Below are positions 1 to 6,530 of a stretch of DNA of 12,431 bases, in pieces. This DNA is from CAYMMX01 sp964391675 (lineage in GTDB: Bacteria; Cyanobacteriota; Vampirovibrionia; Gastranaerophilales; Gastranaerophilaceae): positions 1 to 12,431 of the forward strand of contig CAYMMX010000019.1 of the NCBI GenBank assembly GCA_964391675.1, read 5' to 3'. The notes under the pieces were generated by a model. The model ran no database searches. It worked only from the letters and a program-made list of their open reading frames with translations, and was not told where the DNA came from. Made by a program: the position numbers and the translations under genes. The number at the start of each line of letters is the position of its first letter. The first letter of the stretch is position 1.

Positions 1-85
1 TGTGGTTCCATCCCTGCTTAATTCACTTTTCTCAAATTTGTAATTCTTATCTTTATGGCTCTTATTAACTTTTATATAAAATTGT
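1..85. other. No recognisable gene at window start
   Basis: All three forward frames hit stops within about 70 bases. One reverse frame is open across the region but has no ATG, GTG or TTG to start it. A GGTTCCATCC string recalls a tRNA T-arm, but the flanking bases do not pair as a T-stem. This is probably the tail or downstream flank of a gene lying outside the window. Confidence 0.5.
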
Positions 86-110
86 AAATACCGGATTAAT
101 GCCGGTATTT
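86..110 (+). terminator. Hairpin, probable terminator of an upstream transcript
   Basis: A perfect 9-bp stem (AAATACCGG at 86-94 with CCGGTATTT at 102-110) encloses a 7-nt loop. The short T-run at 108-111 partly overlaps the stem, so as a rho-independent terminator it is only moderate. It would end whatever gene lies to the left, and it insulates maf, whose -10-like sequences follow at once. Confidence 0.45.
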
Positions 111-115
111 TGATA

Positions 116-129
116 TATAATTATATAAT
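116..129 (+). promoter_or_regulatory. Candidate -10 elements for maf
   Basis: TATAAT occurs at 116-121 and again at 124-129, just after the hairpin and 17-30 nt before the chosen TTG start at 146. No convincing -35 hexamer is seen 16-18 nt upstream. In so AT-rich a region such matches are weak evidence. Confidence 0.3.
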
Positions 130-145
130 TAAAGGGGTGTTTGGT

Positions 146-733
146 TTGAATAAAAATATAATTTTAGCTTCGTCATCTCCACGAAGAAAAGAAATACTAA
201 AAAAAATGGGATTAAATTTTGAAATTAAACTTTCAGATTATGAAGAATTTCTTGAAGATTTAAACTTTTCATATGAAAAAATTGAAGTCCTTGCTTTAAA
301 TAAAGCAAAATCTGTTCTTGATATTATTGAAAAAGAACCATTAAATAAAGATTTTTTAATAATTAGTGCGGATACCGTTGTAATTCTTGATGAAAAAATA
401 TTAACAAAGCCTAAAAACAAAATTGAAGCGGTAGCAATGCTTAAAAAATTAAGCGGTCGTAAACATTCCGTTGTCACAAGCCATTGCATAATATCCACAA
501 AAACTAAAGAACAAAAAATAGATTCAGACACAAGCTATGTGGAATTTAATAATTTAGATGACGAATTAATAATTGATTATGTAGAAAGATATAAACCGCT
601 AGACAAAGCCGGCTCTTATGGAATTCAAGAGCTTCCAGGTGATTTTATAAAAAAAATAGAAGGAAGTTTTGAAAATATTATGGGACTAAGTCCTGATTTA
701 CTGAATAATTTGTTAAATCTCTTTGATAATTAA
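146..733 (+). CDS. maf: Maf family nucleotide pyrophosphatase (dTTP/UTP type)
   Basis: A 195-residue Maf/Ham1-fold house-cleaning enzyme that hydrolyses nucleoside triphosphates to monophosphate plus pyrophosphate. The YhdE-like subfamily acts on dTTP, UTP and modified pyrimidines in the cytoplasm. Seen here: the N-terminal ASSSPRR loop (residues 8-14), SADTVV with the family's acidic residue (D77), a KP..K.EA..ML..LSG stretch (88-104), DKAGSYGIQ (153-161) and the closing I-x-GS-x2-N-x2-GLSP signature. The GYGIQ-like ending favours the dTTP/UTP subgroup over the YceF group. Length is typical. I chose the TTG at 146 because AAAGGGG (131-137) sits 8 nt before it and it places the ASSSPRR motif at the usual distance from the N-terminus. 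The upstream TTG at 110 would add 12 unlikely residues and overlap the hairpin. The gene appears to stand alone; no partner is visible. Confidence 0.93.
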   Translation: MNKNIILASSSPRRKEILKKMGLNFEIKLSDYEEFLEDLNFSYEKIEVLALNKAKSVLDIIEKEPLNKDFLIISADTVVILDEKILTKPKNKIEAVAMLKKLSGRKHSVVTSHCIISTKTKEQKIDSDTSYVEFNNLDDELIIDYVERYKPLDKAGSYGIQELPGDFIKKIEGSFENIMGLSPDLLNNLLNLFDN

Positions 734-755
734 TATTTAATTTTTCATAATATTA

Positions 756-792
756 TTGACTTTACACTACATTACCCTAATCTAGTGTAAAG
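756..792 (+). promoter_or_regulatory. Inverted repeat overlapping a possible promoter
   Basis: A perfect 10-bp inverted repeat (CTTTACACTA at 760-769, TAGTGTAAAG at 783-792) surrounds 13 nt. TTGACT (756-761) and TAATCT (778-783) could be a weak promoter spaced 16 nt, so the arms would overlap the -35 and flank the -10. An alternative -10, TATACT, lies at 809-814 just downstream. No T-run follows, which argues against a terminator for maf. The arrangement looks like a dimeric operator for the gene at 879, but this is inference. Confidence 0.4.
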
Positions 793-878
793 AAATGTAA
801 CAAAAATATATACTATTGAAATCAGTAATAATTATTTGTTTTTATATATATGTAAGTTATAAATAAGAGGTGATGAAA

Positions 879-1274
879 ATGTCTTTCTCAGGAATACAAG
901 CAACAATAGATTTCTATACAGCTGAAAATGCTCTTCTTACTAACGAGTTAACAGATATAATGACTCTAATAACAGAAGCTACACACGAAATTAGCGCAGT
1001 TTCTACAGAAACATGTCAACAAAGAACTGCTGTTAAAGCTAAGTATACTGACAATACTTCTACTGGTTACCAAATGGCAATGGATGATGTTGAAGCAGAA
1101 TATGAACTTAAAGTGGCAGATATCTCAGCTTGGGAAAGTGAATTACAAATACAAAAAGATAACAAACAAACTGAAGTACAAGCAACAAGAAGTTATTTAG
1201 AAAGCTATAAAGCAGTATTAAAAGAAAATGTACAAAAAGATTTCAGCTACGGTGGCGGATCATCATCATCATAG
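879..1274 (+). CDS. Small coiled-coil protein with Gly/Ser tail, unknown function
   Basis: A 131-residue, mostly helical protein that I cannot assign to a named family. Residues 6-50 and about 66-120 look like two long amphipathic helices forming a hairpin or coiled coil. The intervening stretch (56-63) is polar, and the C-terminus ends in SYGGGSSSS (123-131). It has no signal peptide or membrane segment, one Cys (46) and one Trp (85). Start choice: AAGAGGTGAT (865-874) is a strong Shine-Dalgarno placed for the ATG at 879. A GTG at 870 and an ATG at 873 are in frame but lie inside that site. A strong SD, a 136-base upstream control region and its own terminator suggest an independently regulated, well-expressed gene. 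The pattern recalls, from memory and unchecked, small coiled-coil proteins that recur in gut Gastranaerophilales. A secreted WXG100-like role is conceivable, but the WxG motif is absent. Confidence 0.85.
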   Translation: MSFSGIQATIDFYTAENALLTNELTDIMTLITEATHEISAVSTETCQQRTAVKAKYTDNTSTGYQMAMDDVEAEYELKVADISAWESELQIQKDNKQTEVQATRSYLESYKAVLKENVQKDFSYGGGSSSS

Positions 1275-1306
1275 TAAAAAAACAAAAGTATAAAGAGAAT
1301 AGGTAT

Positions 1307-1333
1307 AAAAAAGAGGCATTTGCCTCTTTTTTT
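1307..1333 (+). terminator. Rho-independent terminator of the small coiled-coil gene
   Basis: AAGAGGC (1311-1317) pairs with GCCTCTT (1322-1328) around a 4-nt loop. Flanking A4/T4 extends the stem, and there is an uninterrupted T-run at 1327-1333. It lies 32 bases past the stop at 1274. The T-run is followed within 3 nt by the -10-like hexamer of the next gene, so the end of one unit and the start of the next are packed together. Confidence 0.88.
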
Positions 1334-1335
1334 AT

Positions 1336-1341
1336 TATAAT
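1336..1341 (+). promoter_or_regulatory. TATAAT -10 for a probable leaderless start of the DUF3326 gene
   Basis: A perfect TATAAT ends 6 nt before the ATG at 1348, so transcription would begin at or next to the start codon. No Shine-Dalgarno-like purine run exists between the terminator and the ATG. The -35 region falls inside the terminator stem and does not match the consensus. Confidence 0.5.
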
Positions 1342-1347
1342 TAAATA

Positions 1348-2337
1348 ATGAATAATACTAATAAAAAAAATAATAAATTAGGTGCTTTCATCGTTCCAAC
1401 AGGAATTGGTGCATCTATTGGGGGGTATGCCGGTGATGCAAGTGCATGGGCGCGAAAATTTGCTGAATTTTCGCGCCTTATAGTGAATCCAAATGTAGTA
1501 AACGCAGCATGTTTTTCAGGTATAACAGAAAACATGCTATATGTTGAAGGATATACACTTAATGAATTTTTTAAAGATAAAATTAATTTAATTCCTTCAA
1601 TCAATAATAAAATTGGTGTAATTCTAGATAAAGGAATTTCGCAAGATGTATTAAACATACACATTAATACAATTAATGCTGTTAAAACAGTATATGGAAT
1701 AGATATTATATATGATTTAACAGCAAACCCGGTTGAAGTAAATTTCTATGTTGATAAAGCAGGAGTTTCAACAGGAAAAGTTCAAAATCTAGAGAATCTT
1801 TTATACACAGGAAAGAATTTATTAAAAAAGGGGACTGAAGCAATAGCTGTAGTCTGTAAATTTGAAGACGATAATGAAAATTTATCTTATGAAAGTGCAA
1901 TCGGTGTTGATCCTGTAGGTGGGGTAGAGGCAATAATTTCTCATTATTTATCTAAAAACTTACAAGTTCCCGTAGCTCACTCTCCAGCCTTTGAGGATTA
2001 TTCAATTTCAACAAAAATTATTAATCCTAAGGCAAGTGCTGAATACATTACACCTACATTTTTACCCTGTATATTAATAGGACTGAATCAAGCACCAAAA
2101 ATTACAAAATTAAATGAAGGAATAAACATATCTGATTTAGATTTTTTAGTAATGCCTCATAATGCGCTCGGTTCGACACCTGTTTTTGAATCAATTAAAA
2201 GAAATATCAAAGTTTTTGCAGTTAAAGAAAATTCATCTGTTTTAAATATAACAAAAGAAAATTTAAAATTAGATAATATAATTGAAGTCGAAACATACAA
2301 TGATTGTCTGGAACAAATTAAACTTATATTAAACTAA
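1348..2337 (+). CDS. DUF3326 family protein
   Basis: A 329-residue soluble protein of the DUF3326 family, whose biochemical role is not known to me; I associate it with cyanobacteria and plastids. Family-like stretches visible here are FIVPTGIGASIGGYAGDAS (residues 14-32), NPNVVNAACFSG (47-58), LYVEGYTL (64-71), EAIAVVCKF (164-172), GVDPVGGVEAIISH (186-199), VPVAHSPAF (207-215) and FLPCILIGLNQAPKI (238-252). The Gly-rich N-terminal segment and the conserved His/Asp residues suggest a ligand-binding or enzymatic fold, but this is inference. The ATG at 1348 is the only sensible start, giving 10 polar residues before the conserved core. It has no ribosome binding site and sits 6 nt after TATAAT, so it may be translated from a leaderless mRNA. 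Its last 9 bases overlap the 3' end of convergent fprA. A perfect GC-rich hairpin lies within codons 34-44. Confidence 0.88.
   Translation: MNNTNKKNNKLGAFIVPTGIGASIGGYAGDASAWARKFAEFSRLIVNPNVVNAACFSGITENMLYVEGYTLNEFFKDKINLIPSINNKIGVILDKGISQDVLNIHINTINAVKTVYGIDIIYDLTANPVEVNFYVDKAGVSTGKVQNLENLLYTGKNLLKKGTEAIAVVCKFEDDNENLSYESAIGVDPVGGVEAIISHYLSKNLQVPVAHSPAFEDYSISTKIINPKASAEYITPTFLPCILIGLNQAPKITKLNEGINISDLDFLVMPHNALGSTPVFESIKRNIKVFAVKENSSVLNITKENLKLDNIIEVETYNDCLEQIKLILN
1449..1477. repeat. Perfect 12-bp inverted repeat inside the DUF3326 gene
   Basis: GGCGCGAAAATT (1449-1460) and AATTTTCGCGCC (1466-1477) are exact reverse complements around a 5-nt loop, TGCTG. It encodes part of a helix in a conserved region (WARKFAEFSRL). 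A GC-rich stem this long is unexpected in so AT-rich a gene. In the mRNA it would form a stable hairpin about 100 nt from the start codon. Confidence 0.8.
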
Positions 2338-3513
2338 TCCTATTTCTTTATGTTTATTAGATATTTCGTTTGCCAAAATATCTAATTTATCAAAATCATC
2401 TTGCTTAGGCTTTCCTTTAATAATAACCGGTTCTATCTTTTCAGCTTTAACACCTGATAAAAACTGTTCCAATTTTTCAACTAAAACACCACCCCAACCA
2501 TATGAACCTATAAAGGAAACAAATTTTGCTTTTGGCCTCAAGATACCCGCAAGATAAGCAGCAGTAACTGCAGCTGGGTGTGGTCCGGCTAAAACCATTG
2601 ATGAACCAAATACAACAGTACAAGCATCAACTAATTCCATTGCAAGCTCACCTAAATCCTCATCAACAACATTAAACGGCTTTACTATAATTCCGTTATC
2701 GCTTAATTTTTCAGTTAAATAATCAACCATTTCCTTTGTGCTTTCATACATAGAAACATAAGGAATAACAACTTTATTCTTACAATTATCAGAAGTCCAA
2801 GCCTCATAAGCATCTAAAATAAATTTTGGATTATTATAAACAGGACCATGGCTTGTTAAAATCATTTCTAAATCCATACCTTTTAGCATCTGTGTATATT
2901 TTTTAGCAAAAGATCGAAAAGGCATCATAATTTCTGCATAGTAACGTTTTGCGGCATTTAATAACTCAGGTGTTTCTTCTGCAAATAAATTTTCAAACGG
3001 AGAATGAGAACCTAAAAAATCACATGTAAATATTATTTTATCTTCAGGAATATAAGTAAACATTGTATCCGGCCAATGAACCCAAGGTGCAAAAATAAAT
3101 TTCAATGTTTTATCTCCGATAGAAATTTCTTCTCCATCTAAAACAACTTGGAATTTACCATCTTCAATATGAAGCATCTCTTGAATAATTTCTTTGCATT
3201 TCGGGTTTGTTAATATTTTGGCATCAGGATATTTTTTGACCATTTTAGGCAAAGCACCGCTATGGTCTTGTTCTCCATGATTTGCAATTATATAATCAAC
3301 TTTTTCAATTCCTTCTTTTTCTAATTTTTCAATATAAATATCAGACTTTGGCGGATACATTGTATCAACTATAACAGTTTTTTCACTACCTTTAATTAAA
3401 TAAGAATTATAAGTAGTTCCAACAGGTAAAGGGATCAATTCATCAAAAAGCTTTCTTTCTCGATGGTTTAATCCGCAATAATATATATTATTTTTTATTT
3501 CCTTAAATGTCAT
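2329..3513 (-). CDS. fprA: Class A flavodiiron protein (O2/NO reductase)
   Basis: A 394-residue flavodiiron protein that reduces O2 to water or NO to N2O in the cytoplasm, with electrons usually from rubredoxin or a coenzyme F420-type donor. The N-terminal metallo-beta-lactamase-like domain (about 1-245) keeps every di-iron ligand: H79, E81, D83 and H84 in NHGEQDH, H146 in WVHWPDT, D165 in CDFLGSH and H222 in SHGPVY. The flavodoxin domain (about 248-394) shows FMN-binding loops SMYESTKEM (254-262), GSSMVLAGPHP (303-312) and GSYGWGG (336-342). There is no C-terminal rubredoxin or flavin-reductase extension, which makes it class A, unlike the class C Flv proteins of photosynthetic cyanobacteria. 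The ATG at 3513 follows AGGAG by 7 nt and gives the normal length; an upstream in-frame ATG at 3555 would add 14 unsupported residues. No rubredoxin gene is adjacent. Likely role: oxygen or nitric oxide defence in an anaerobe. Confidence 0.95.
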   Translation of the reverse strand: MTFKEIKNNIYYCGLNHRERKLFDELIPLPVGTTYNSYLIKGSEKTVIVDTMYPPKSDIYIEKLEKEGIEKVDYIIANHGEQDHSGALPKMVKKYPDAKILTNPKCKEIIQEMLHIEDGKFQVVLDGEEISIGDKTLKFIFAPWVHWPDTMFTYIPEDKIIFTCDFLGSHSPFENLFAEETPELLNAAKRYYAEIMMPFRSFAKKYTQMLKGMDLEMILTSHGPVYNNPKFILDAYEAWTSDNCKNKVVIPYVSMYESTKEMVDYLTEKLSDNGIIVKPFNVVDEDLGELAMELVDACTVVFGSSMVLAGPHPAAVTAAYLAGILRPKAKFVSFIGSYGWGGVLVEKLEQFLSGVKAEKIEPVIIKGKPKQDDFDKLDILANEISNKHKEIGLV

Positions 3514-3543
3514 TAAGCTTCTCCTAATAAATATAATTATATT

Positions 3544-3549
3544 ATTATA
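3544..3549 (-). promoter_or_regulatory. Candidate -10 for fprA
   Basis: Read on the reverse strand, TATAAT lies 30 nt before the fprA start codon, leaving a short leader that contains the AGGAG ribosome site. No good -35 is seen at the expected spacing. A TTGACG just upstream of the TATAAT is too close to pair with it. Confidence 0.35.
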
Positions 3550-3616
3550 CGTCAAGTAAATTATAAAATTTGGTAAATTAATTATTTTTTAAGTTTTATA
3601 TTTAAAAGTTTTATTC

Positions 3617-3622
3617 TATGAT
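3617..3622 (+). promoter_or_regulatory. TATGAT -10 for a probable leaderless holA start
   Basis: TATGAT (one mismatch to consensus) ends 6 nt before the ATG at 3629, the same spacing as at 1336 and 11007. No ribosome binding site lies in the 25 nt before the ATG. The upstream -35 position is only T-rich. Confidence 0.42.
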
Positions 3623-3628
3623 TAACAC

Positions 3629-4591
3629 ATGAGTATTTATTTTTTTTACGGTGATGAAGATTATAATATAGAGCTCGAAATCAAAAAACTTAAGAAAAAA
3701 TTGCTTGATAAAAATTTTTCCGCAATGAATTTTAAGTCTATAGATAACCCTTCTTTTGCTGATTTGATTTCACTTTTAAGAACACAACCCATGATGTTTG
3801 GAAACCAAATTATTGTGATTGATTTCAATGATTATTTTTCAAAAACTCTGGAAGATAGTCAGCTCAATGAGATAGAAAAAGCTCTGGAAGATAATTTGGA
3901 AAGCCTTTGTATAATCTTTACTGTAATACTACCGAGAAATGAAGGGAAAAAATTAGATACCAGAAAAAAAATATACCGAATTATAACGAAACATGCACAA
4001 TGTCAGGAATTTCCAACATATAAAACATATAAAACAGAAGACATAGTCAACTGGATAAATAAAGAAGCAAAAAAACAGGAAATAACAATACAAAAAGAAG
4101 CATCACTTGCTCTCATTGAACAAATAGGCAATAATTTAAGAGAACTTATAAAAGAAATCGAAAAACTTAAACTTCTGGCATATCCTGATACAATAATAAT
4201 AAAAAAAATGGTTAAAGATATTTGTATATCAAATGAAGATTTATTTGGATTAGCAGATTTTATTATGAAAGGTGACAAAGGACTAGCTCTTTTAGAATTT
4301 AAAAAATTACTTGATAAAAAACATCCATTAGAAATTTTATCAGCTCTCCAAACCATGATTAGAAAATGGATTATCATAAAATCTAAATCAGCAAATTTGC
4401 CATTATTTGAACTATCTAAATTAACAGGTCAACACGAATTTATAATTAAAACAACTTTAGAAAAAATGAAAGATACCCCATTAAAAGACTTAGTTAGGTT
4501 AAAGCAAAACTTAACTGAAGCCGAATATAAAATTAAATCAGGTCAATCAATCAATCATATAGATGAAGTTGAAATTGCATTATTTAAATAA
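3629..4591 (+). CDS. holA: DNA polymerase III delta subunit
   Basis: A 320-residue HolA homologue. Delta is the clamp-opening subunit of the clamp loader: it binds the beta sliding clamp and cracks it open for loading at primed DNA. The family opening is seen as FFYGDEDYNIE (residues 5-15), which sits where AAA+ relatives have a P-loop; delta does not hydrolyse ATP. The middle shows the usual Lys-rich helical domain, with the helix NNLRELIKEIEKLKLLAYPD around 167-186. The C-terminal collar-type domain (about 205-320) carries the DLFGLADFIMKGDKGLAL and LEILSALQTMIRKW patterns, ending with the KSGQSINHIDEVEIALF-like tail. Length matches the family. It is transcribed divergently from fprA across 115 bases and is followed by a large hairpin, so it is likely monocistronic. 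The start has no ribosome site and may be leaderless. Confidence 0.92.
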   Translation: MSIYFFYGDEDYNIELEIKKLKKKLLDKNFSAMNFKSIDNPSFADLISLLRTQPMMFGNQIIVIDFNDYFSKTLEDSQLNEIEKALEDNLESLCIIFTVILPRNEGKKLDTRKKIYRIITKHAQCQEFPTYKTYKTEDIVNWINKEAKKQEITIQKEASLALIEQIGNNLRELIKEIEKLKLLAYPDTIIIKKMVKDICISNEDLFGLADFIMKGDKGLALLEFKKLLDKKHPLEILSALQTMIRKWIIIKSKSANLPLFELSKLTGQHEFIIKTTLEKMKDTPLKDLVRLKQNLTEAEYKIKSGQSINHIDEVEIALFK

Positions 4592-4844
4592 AAATATAAC
4601 ATTTTAACAAAAATTCATATAAAAGCTTAACAAATACTAATAAATTGTCCAAAACACACTTAACATTTGCCATTTTCCGCGATTTGGCTCAAAATATTTA
4701 AAATAAATATTTTGAGCCAAATCATATTTTTGAATTGTAACAATTTTTAATATTTTTTATAAAAAATAGTTTATAAATAGCAAAAAAAAAAATCAGGTGT
4801 TTTAATTAATATGTAGTAGATTTGCATTTTAGTGGACGTGAAAT
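4592..4844. other. Gap between holA and the membrane gene pair
   Basis: There is no coding potential in this 253-base AT-rich gap. It holds the palindrome at 4681-4723, a second, purely AT palindrome (18 nt, 4751-4768), and a TTGTAACAA (4735-4743) within a 13-nt imperfectly spaced palindrome. Promoter elements for the gene at 4845 cannot be chosen among many AT-rich candidates. Confidence 0.6.
4681..4723. terminator. Perfect 20-bp-stem palindrome after holA
   Basis: Positions 4681-4700 pair perfectly with 4704-4723 around three A residues. The stem holds GATTTGGCTC/GAGCCAAATC at the base and an AT-rich top. It lies 89 bases past the holA stop and is followed by ATATTTTT (4724-4731), so a terminator is possible, although the T-run is short and displaced. 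It may instead be a regulatory element of the membrane gene pair at 4845. Confidence 0.6.
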
Positions 4845-6530
4845 ATGAGTAGAATACAAAAAGTACAGTCAAGTTATCAGCAAAGACACAGTATTAATAC
4901 AAAAAACAACCAAGTTTATGGTTCATATCCAAGCTTTGGAAGTGCATTAGGTAACTTGGATGAAGCACAAAGATTTATAAACAATGAAACTTTAAATAAA
5001 GTTAATGGGATTTTAGGTAACAATAAAATTAAAAAAGGATTCAAGTCTTTAATGAACCGTGTTTTTGAAACACAAGGTGAAATTCAAAACCAAATTTTTA
5101 ACGCCTTTTTTACTTCTACACTAGCTTATGTTATGGTTAGACACAACCCTCTTTCTAAAAAAGATGAAAAAACAAGAGCTTACGGTGCCCTACGTCAACC
5201 AGTTTCAGCAGGTATAGCTTTAACCGGTGGCCTCGGATTAACAATGGCAGTAAATAAGTATACTGATTATTTAATTAACTCAGGTGCTATCAGTGGTACA
5301 GACGGACGGCTTGAACCAACAGACAGTTTTCTAAAAAAACTTAACAATAAAGCTTATAAAGATTATAAACAAGACATAAATAACATAATAAAAGAAGCTA
5401 AGAAAAGCAATAAATCTCCTGATGAAGAAGTAGATAAATATATAAAAGAATTTATAAAAAATAATACTCCTGATGCATTTGATGGTAAAGAGTTTGATAA
5501 AAACGGAAAACCGACAAAAGAATATATTAAAGCATGTGTTAAACAGTCCGGAGAAAGATTCAAAAAAGCAAGAACAGAATTATTTGCAAAATTAATAGGC
5601 GAAGATCCTAGTAAATTTTCAATACAAGAAGTAGAAGTGTCTAAAGGAAATAAAACTATAAAAGAAGCAAGAATCCTATTTAACGGGGAAGAAATAGGAA
5701 AAAACATTCCTAATTTAAAGACTACTGAAGACTTAACTAAATACTTGAATAAACATAATATTAATAATAAAAAATTAAGCACATTAATGAGTGATGTTTT
5801 TAAGTTTGAATTTTACAAAGATGGTGCTCTTGAAGGAACACTTAAAAAATCATCTCTTAGTAAATTTGATGAAATAAATGCTCTTGATTTTCTAAAGGAA
5901 ATAGGTGTTTTAGGTGATAAAACAAGTAATTTAGATACTAATTCTCTTAATTTAATAATGTCTAAAATTCGCCAACCAAAACTACAGACAGCCATTAAAG
6001 ATTCTGTTAGAGGACTAGCTTTAAAAACAGATGGTGAGATAACACTAAGTGAAGAGCTAGGAAAAACAATGACAAACATTGCACAAAACCATAGCAATAA
6101 AGCAACAAGAGTAATCACTCTTCGCTCATTACTAAACAGATTAGGTATAGAAAGCAATGATGATTTTAATAAATATATGCAAAAAGATATTGCTTCAATA
6201 GCAAAAGAAATTTCTGATGCCTTTAAAAATGCAACCGAATTAACAACTGCTAAATCAAAAGGTAAAGTAGAAAAAATTGTAGAAAAAATCTTTACAAATA
6301 AAAATGGCATTATAGATATTTCAAATAATATTGTAAAAAATATGGCGACTAACTTAAAAGGCGGATCAAAAACATTCAGTAGATTTACAACTATTGTGTT
6401 TAATTTACCAATGACTATGATTACTTGTACAATATTAAACTTTACTTATCCTAGGTTTGTCGATAAATTTTTTCCACAATATTCAAAAAAGAAACCCGAA
6501 TCGACAGAAGTGAAAGGAGGGGCTAACTAA
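4845..6530 (+). CDS. Lys-rich membrane protein of unknown function (first of pair)
   Basis: A 561-residue protein of no family I recognise. A polar N-terminus (1-80) with no signal peptide precedes hydrophobic segments at about 84-98 and 119-137. A long hydrophilic, Lys/Asp-rich, mainly helical region (about 140-510) follows, then a hydrophobic segment at about 513-536 and a charged tail. The order hydrophobic 1 - short polar link with Arg - hydrophobic 2 carrying GIALTGG (123-129) - hydrophilic part - hydrophobic 3 repeats in its downstream neighbour, which suggests the two are distant paralogues, with a large insertion here. The ATG at 4845 is preceded only by a poor ribosome site (GGACGTG, 4834-4840). 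The stop overlaps the next start by one base (TAATG), and a strong ribosome site for that gene lies inside this gene's last codons, so the two are made together. Soluble-domain function and topology are unknown. Confidence 0.82.
   Translation: MSRIQKVQSSYQQRHSINTKNNQVYGSYPSFGSALGNLDEAQRFINNETLNKVNGILGNNKIKKGFKSLMNRVFETQGEIQNQIFNAFFTSTLAYVMVRHNPLSKKDEKTRAYGALRQPVSAGIALTGGLGLTMAVNKYTDYLINSGAISGTDGRLEPTDSFLKKLNNKAYKDYKQDINNIIKEAKKSNKSPDEEVDKYIKEFIKNNTPDAFDGKEFDKNGKPTKEYIKACVKQSGERFKKARTELFAKLIGEDPSKFSIQEVEVSKGNKTIKEARILFNGEEIGKNIPNLKTTEDLTKYLNKHNINNKKLSTLMSDVFKFEFYKDGALEGTLKKSSLSKFDEINALDFLKEIGVLGDKTSNLDTNSLNLIMSKIRQPKLQTAIKDSVRGLALKTDGEITLSEELGKTMTNIAQNHSNKATRVITLRSLLNRLGIESNDDFNKYMQKDIASIAKEISDAFKNATELTTAKSKGKVEKIVEKIFTNKNGIIDISNNIVKNMATNLKGGSKTFSRFTTIVFNLPMTMITCTILNFTYPRFVDKFFPQYSKKKPESTEVKGGAN
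6513..6522 (+). promoter_or_regulatory. Strong Shine-Dalgarno inside the end of the upstream gene
   Basis: AAAGGAGGGG lies 7 nt before the ATG at 6530 and within the last codons of the upstream frame (encoding Lys-Gly-Gly). It is the best ribosome site in the window and decides the start of the second membrane protein. It also implies higher or coupled translation of that protein. Confidence 0.85.

Noticed and set aside
1..25. GGTTCCATCC as the 3' end of a tRNA
   Set aside because: The flanking 5-nt arms do not pair as a T-stem, and loop position 57 would be a C.
1..120. Reverse-strand open frame running out of the left edge
   Set aside because: It has no ATG, GTG or TTG within the open stretch and crosses a terminator-like hairpin, so a gene start cannot be supported.
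860..1340. Small coiled-coil protein as a WXG100 secretion substrate
   Set aside because: No WxG turn or C-terminal YxxxD/E signal is visible, and no secretion genes are nearby.
1706..1933. Reverse-strand 75-residue open frame inside the DUF3326 gene
   Set aside because: The forward frame is a conserved family. The reverse product is low-complexity His/Leu-rich and has no start signals.
4795..4819. AGGTG followed 11 nt later by ATG-TAG, a start-stop element before the first membrane gene
   Set aside because: The spacing is long, the sequence is AT-rich, and nothing else supports ribosome loading here.
5363..6310. Long reverse-strand open frames opposite the 561-residue protein
   Set aside because: They mirror the Lys/Asp-rich AT-biased forward gene, give hydrophobic Ser/Leu/Phe-rich products typical of shadows, and lack ribosome sites.
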